Below the pieces are notes generated by a model. It had not been told where the DNA came from. It saw nothing but the letters and a program-made list of their open reading frames with translations, and did no database searches. A stretch of DNA of 64,000 bases from assembly GCA_900637705.1 (NCBI GenBank), contig LR134390.1:310001-374000 (forward strand), given 5' to 3'. This DNA comes from Fusobacterium varium (lineage in GTDB: Bacteria; Fusobacteriota; Fusobacteriia; Fusobacteriales; Fusobacteriaceae). Position 1 is the first letter of the stretch, and the number at the start of each line of letters is the position of its first letter. Made by a program: the position numbers and the translations under genes. Shown piece after piece: positions 61,030 through 64,000 of the stretch.

Positions 61030-62330
61030 TGGTCTATACCCTGTCAAGTAGACAATTAAAAAAAAGAATGACTAAATGGTTTGAATTCGGTATTCTACTG
61101 GACTCAAACCATTTAATTTTTTTTGGATCCTTTCATTGTTGTAAAAATCTATATAATTTTTCACTATTTCAATTGTTGTTTCCATATTTGATACCTTATT
61201 TAAATACAATGCTTCACTTTTAAGGTGACTAAAGAATGATTCAATAAGTGCATTATCCCAGCAGTTACCTCTTCTAGACATTGAAACTCTTGTCCCATGG
61301 CTTTCTAATCTTTGAATATATTTTTCTCTAGTATATGTACTTCCTTGATCGGTATGGATTAAACAATTCTTAGCTAGTGGAAGTTTAAAAAGTTTTTCTA
61401 AAGTCTTATCTACAAGTTCAGCATTATTGCTTAAACTTAATTCATAAGCTACAATTTCTTTATTTGAAATATCTTTTACTGCATTTAAATACAAAAAATT
61501 TCTTGTTCCAAGTATTTCGATATATGTTGTATCCATAGTTAAAACCTTTAATGGTTGAGTTTCATTAAACTCACGATTTAAAATATTTTGAGCTACTCTA
61601 GCTGGTTGATAATGTCTATATCTATATTTCTTTCTAATGACGGATTTTATTCCATTTTCTTTCATAATTCTGTATATTCTTTTATGATTTACTTGATAAT
61701 TTGTATTTTTATTTACATAAATTTGAAGTCTTCCAACGCCATAAATACCTTTTATCTTTTTATGACATTCAAGTATTAGCGCTGTTATTTCTATATTTTG
61801 TTCAGCTCTTTTAGAGAGAGTCCTAGTTCTATTTTTCCATTTGTAATATCCACTTCTTGAACACTCAGCAAAACGACATAATGAGCTTAAAGAATATTTT
61901 TTCCTCATCTCATCAATGATTTGAAATGTATTAATTTTTTTACTTTTTTGCTGAGCCCGTAACTTTTTTAAATACTCATTCTCCATTCTCAAATACTCAA
62001 TCTCTTCTTCAAGAGAATTAAATTTAGTTCTTGGTCTTCCTTTGATGGGACCTTTAACTTTACCACGAGTTTCAAAATCAAAGGCAGTTTCTCCAAGTAA
62101 TTTAAACTTTTTTACCCAAGCAGCAACTTGGGAATCATTCTTAACATTCATTTCTTTAGCTACAGTCAGATATCCACCGTTTCCTTCAAGATATCGCTTA
62201 ACTACAGCTAATTTAAATTCTTTAGAATATCTGTTATTAATTTTAGACATAAAAATCCCCCTTAGTTAGACCTTACAACACTATTATATATGTGTTTTTT
62301 TCAAATGTCTACCTAAAGGGGATTATACCA
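61030..62330 (-). mobile_element. IS3-family insertion sequence
   Basis: A 1,301-bp element bounded by imperfect inverted repeats: the left end begins TGGTCTATACCC and the right end, read inward, TGGTATAATCCCC. Both then share a GTAGACA about 18 bases inside. The single transposase gene is on the - strand. I do not see an exact target duplication (CAG left, AAG right), so the last base at each end is uncertain. Confidence 0.75.
61072..62250 (-). CDS. IS3-family transposase (fused OrfAB)
   Basis: A 392-residue transposase in one frame. Residues 1-60 form a helix-turn-helix (EFKLAVVKRYLEGNGGYLTVA), then a leucine-rich helix (LEEEIEYLRMENEYLKKLR), an HTH_21 region, and the integrase core with DDE catalytic motif: D in TMDTTYIEI, D in HTDQGSTYT and E in NALIESFFSHLK. 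In most IS3 elements OrfA and OrfB are separate and joined by -1 frameshifting; here they are continuous. It appears intact and potentially active. Confidence 0.93.
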   Translation of the reverse strand: MSKINNRYSKEFKLAVVKRYLEGNGGYLTVAKEMNVKNDSQVAAWVKKFKLLGETAFDFETRGKVKGPIKGRPRTKFNSLEEEIEYLRMENEYLKKLRAQQKSKKINTFQIIDEMRKKYSLSSLCRFAECSRSGYYKWKNRTRTLSKRAEQNIEITALILECHKKIKGIYGVGRLQIYVNKNTNYQVNHKRIYRIMKENGIKSVIRKKYRYRHYQPARVAQNILNREFNETQPLKVLTMDTTYIEILGTRNFLYLNAVKDISNKEIVAYELSLSNNAELVDKTLEKLFKLPLAKNCLIHTDQGSTYTREKYIQRLESHGTRVSMSRRGNCWDNALIESFFSHLKSEALYLNKVSNMETTIEIVKNYIDFYNNERIQKKLNGLSPVEYRIQTI

Positions 62331-62552
62331 AAGAAAAAATTATCTGTCCTGTTTATTTTATTGAGATATTATGAGATTTAAAAAAATAATAAAAATATAT
62401 TTGGAATATAATTGATTTTAAATAAAATAAAATGTCTAAATAAAGAAATAATAATAAAAAAATAAAACATATCATATAAAAAGTATATAATTGTATATAT
62501 TTCTTATATTAGACATTAAATAAATTATGATGTAATCTATTAATAGATAATT

Positions 62553-62634
62553 TATTATTAAAATGTTTTTAATAATTAAGAATAAAGATTTTAAAAGTTT
62601 TATTTTTAGCTATTATTAAAATGTTTTTAATAAT
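62553..62634. repeat. Two identical near-palindromic 24-base sites
   Basis: Each copy starts TATTATTAAAATG and continues TTTTTAATAAT; the two are identical and 58 bases apart. The arms ATTATTAAAA and TTTTTAATAAT make each nearly self-complementary, as expected for tandem operators. They lie about 140-220 bases upstream of the transporter start. Confidence 0.6.
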
Positions 62635-62682
62635 ATGAAAGTTAGAAATGCTTAACAAATACCTAGGTCTAAGTTTTATTTT

Positions 62683-62706
62683 ATATCGCGATATCATAAT
62701 TATAAT
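62683..62706 (+). promoter_or_regulatory. Palindrome ATATCGCGATAT next to a -10 box
   Basis: A perfect 12-bp palindrome with a CGCG core at 62683-62694 stands out in very AT-rich DNA. It ends six bases before TATAAT at 62701-62706, so it overlaps the spacer of the predicted promoter. No good -35 box is seen, which would fit an activator-dependent or strongly repressed promoter. Confidence 0.5.
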
Positions 62707-62775
62707 GAAAAGATTGATGCCTTATTGAGATTATTTTAATATGTAAAATAAAATTTTATAACTTAGGAGGTTTTT

Positions 62776-64000
62776 ATGTTGTTCAATCCAGTAATACTAT
62801 CAGTTTTGACTATGATAATTCTTTGTTTACTCAAATTAAATGTAATTTTTTCTATGCTCATAGCTGCTTTAATAGCAGGAATAACTTCTGGAATGGGAAT
62901 GTCGGAAACTATGAAGATATTGATAGGAGGTATGGGAGGAAATTCAGAAACAGCATTGAGTTATCTCTTGCTTGGAACATTAGCAGTAGCTATAAATAGT
63001 ACAGGAGTAGCCAGTATAATATCTAAAAAAATAGCTGGAATAGTAAGTGGAAGAAAACAGTTGCTTCTTTTATTAATAGCAGGATTGGCTTGTTTTTCAC
63101 AAAACCTTATACCAGTTCATATAGCATTTATTCCTATATTGATTCCACCTCTATTAAAACTAATGAATAAGTTAAAGTTGGATAGAAGAGCAATGGCATG
63201 TTCTTTAACATTTGGATTAAAAACTCCATATGTAGTATTGCCAGTAGGATTTGGACTGATATTTCATACAATAGTAAAAGATCAGATATCGGCTAATGGA
63301 TATAGTATAGAACTTGGAGAAGTTTGGAGGTCTACTTGGATATTAGGAGTAGCTATGGTTATTGGATTGCTTGTAGCAATATTTGTTACTTATAGAAAAG
63401 ATAGAGAATATCAAGATCTACCTCTAAAAGGTATGGAAGAAGTAGATAGTGATAAAATGGAAAAAACACACTGGATAACATTAATTGCAGCATTAACAGC
63501 TTTTGGAATACAGTTATATACAGGTTCTCTTCCGTTGGGGGCATTGACAGCTCTTGGAATAATGATGGCTTTTAAGGTAGTAAAATGGAGTGAACTAGAT
63601 GGTGTATTGAATGATGGACTGCTTATAATGGGATTAATAGCATTTATTATGCTGGTCGCAGCAGGATATGGAAGAGTAATTAGAGAAACTGGAGCTATAG
63701 AAACTCTTGTAACAGGAGTAGTTGGAATTTGTGATGGAAATAAGGCAATAGCTTCTTTGGCTATGCTTACAGTAGGACTTTTCATAACAATGGGTATAGG
63801 GACATCTTTTGGTACAGTGCCAATACTGGCAACTATTTATGTACCTCTTGCTATTGAAATGGGATATTCTCCAGCTGCGATGATAGTTCTTATCACAGCT
63901 GCATCTATAATAGGAGATGCAGGATCCCCTGCTTCAGATTCAACATTGGGACCAACCTCGGGATTGAATGCAGATGGTCAGCATGAGCATATAAGAAATA
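62776..64000 (+). CDS. Na+/H+ antiporter-family or related permease (3' end cut by window)
   Basis: The first 408 residues of a polytopic membrane protein, open to the window edge. It starts MLFNPVILSVLTMIIL after CTTAGGAGG. Landmarks: LLLGTLAVAINSTGVASIIS, FSQNLIPVHIAFIPILIPPLL, MGIGTSFGTVPILATIYVPL and the near-C-terminal ASIIGDAGSPASDSTLGPTSG. This pattern matches the NhaC/YuiF-type antiporter family, some members of which transport amino acids such as histidine. About 20-40 residues are missing. Substrate unknown. Confidence 0.85.
   Translation, partial: MLFNPVILSVLTMIILCLLKLNVIFSMLIAALIAGITSGMGMSETMKILIGGMGGNSETALSYLLLGTLAVAINSTGVASIISKKIAGIVSGRKQLLLLLIAGLACFSQNLIPVHIAFIPILIPPLLKLMNKLKLDRRAMACSLTFGLKTPYVVLPVGFGLIFHTIVKDQISANGYSIELGEVWRSTWILGVAMVIGLLVAIFVTYRKDREYQDLPLKGMEEVDSDKMEKTHWITLIAALTAFGIQLYTGSLPLGALTALGIMMAFKVVKWSELDGVLNDGLLIMGLIAFIMLVAAGYGRVIRETGAIETLVTGVVGICDGNKAIASLAMLTVGLFITMGIGTSFGTVPILATIYVPLAIEMGYSPAAMIVLITAASIIGDAGSPASDSTLGPTSGLNADGQHEHIRN

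Larger units (their letters stand above)
61021..62352 (+). terminator. HU-gene terminator split by the insertion sequence
   Basis: ACAGGACAG at 61021-61029 just outside the left end and CTGTCCTGT at 62344-62352 just outside the right end are exact complements. The right arm is followed by TTATTTTA. Without the insertion they would form a 9-bp hairpin with a loop of about 13 bases, 14 bases after the HU stop. Confidence 0.5.
62331..62775. other. AT-rich control region before the terminal transporter gene
   Basis: No coding sequence is visible. The region contains a 24-base sequence present twice (62553-62576 and 62611-62634), a GC-centred palindrome (62683-62694), a TATAAT at 62701-62706 and an AGGAGG ribosome binding site. 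Confidence 0.6.

Overview
The window is a 64 kb chromosomal segment, very AT-rich, with strong AGGAGG-type ribosome binding sites and an A-ending codon bias. The organism has an outer membrane: it encodes a Kdo transferase, a periplasmic TRAP transporter and a giant type Va autotransporter with a C-terminal beta-barrel. The conserved autotransporter N-terminus, the low-GC Gram-negative gene set, and the fucose, kdu and folate genes together point to Fusobacterium, most likely a large-genome gut species of the F. varium / F. ulcerans type. That placement is inference from gene content; no marker rRNA is present.

Layout. (1) 1-18.8 kb is a housekeeping block on the + strand: ymdB (cut at its 5' end), prmA, cmk, waaA, trmB, purA; then ylxM-ffh-rpsP; then tex, a histidine-kinase-like protein, ileS, lspA, glyQ, glyS. 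(2) 18.8-21.3 kb holds a PTS-IIC-like membrane protein, folE and a folB-folK fusion. (3) 21.4-29.5 kb is an L-fucose island: an AraC-type regulator diverges from fucU-fucP-fucO-kinase-fucI-fucA. (4) 29.5-30.0 kb holds a dead IS200-type element. (5) 30.0-35.6 kb is a uronate island: an IclR regulator diverges from a TRAP transporter (dctP-dctQ-dctM) and kduI-kduD, with a perfect 28-bp palindrome over the predicted transcription start. (6) 35.6-38.9 kb holds ahpC plus an AhpF-like reductase on the - strand and folP on the + strand. (7) 39-42 kb is a sparse region of small unknown genes and a repetitive coiled-coil lipoprotein. (8) 42.2-48 kb holds a ROK repressor, an AbgT transporter with an M20 amidohydrolase, a lysine-rich small protein and a secreted choloylglycine-hydrolase-family enzyme. 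(9) 48.2-61 kb is a surface locus: a FimB/FimE-sized tyrosine recombinase, a 740-bp regulatory gap, a small unknown protein, a secreted coiled-coil protein, an autotransporter of about 3,330 residues and an HU-like protein. (10) 61-62.3 kb is an IS3-family insertion sequence, apparently sitting in the HU gene's terminator; the window ends inside a transporter gene preceded by repeated palindromes.

A sequence-quality pattern cuts across everything. At least 15 reading frames are broken, each by loss of bases in an A run (coding sense) or T run, and none clearly by a gain. The broken genes include purA, trmB, folE (twice), tex, fucO, a kinase, the ROK repressor and the autotransporter (twice). 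Each is restored by adding one base (two in the kinase). This looks like homopolymer undercalling in the assembly, so I annotate these as single genes spanning the break rather than as separate short genes.

No rRNA, tRNA, CRISPR array or intact prophage was seen. The best candidates for new biology are the recombinase-autotransporter locus with its long leader, the kinase-like protein without a phosphoacceptor histidine, the undescribed gene pair at 41.0-42.0 kb, and the palindromic operators in front of the TRAP/kdu, fucose and terminal transporter genes.
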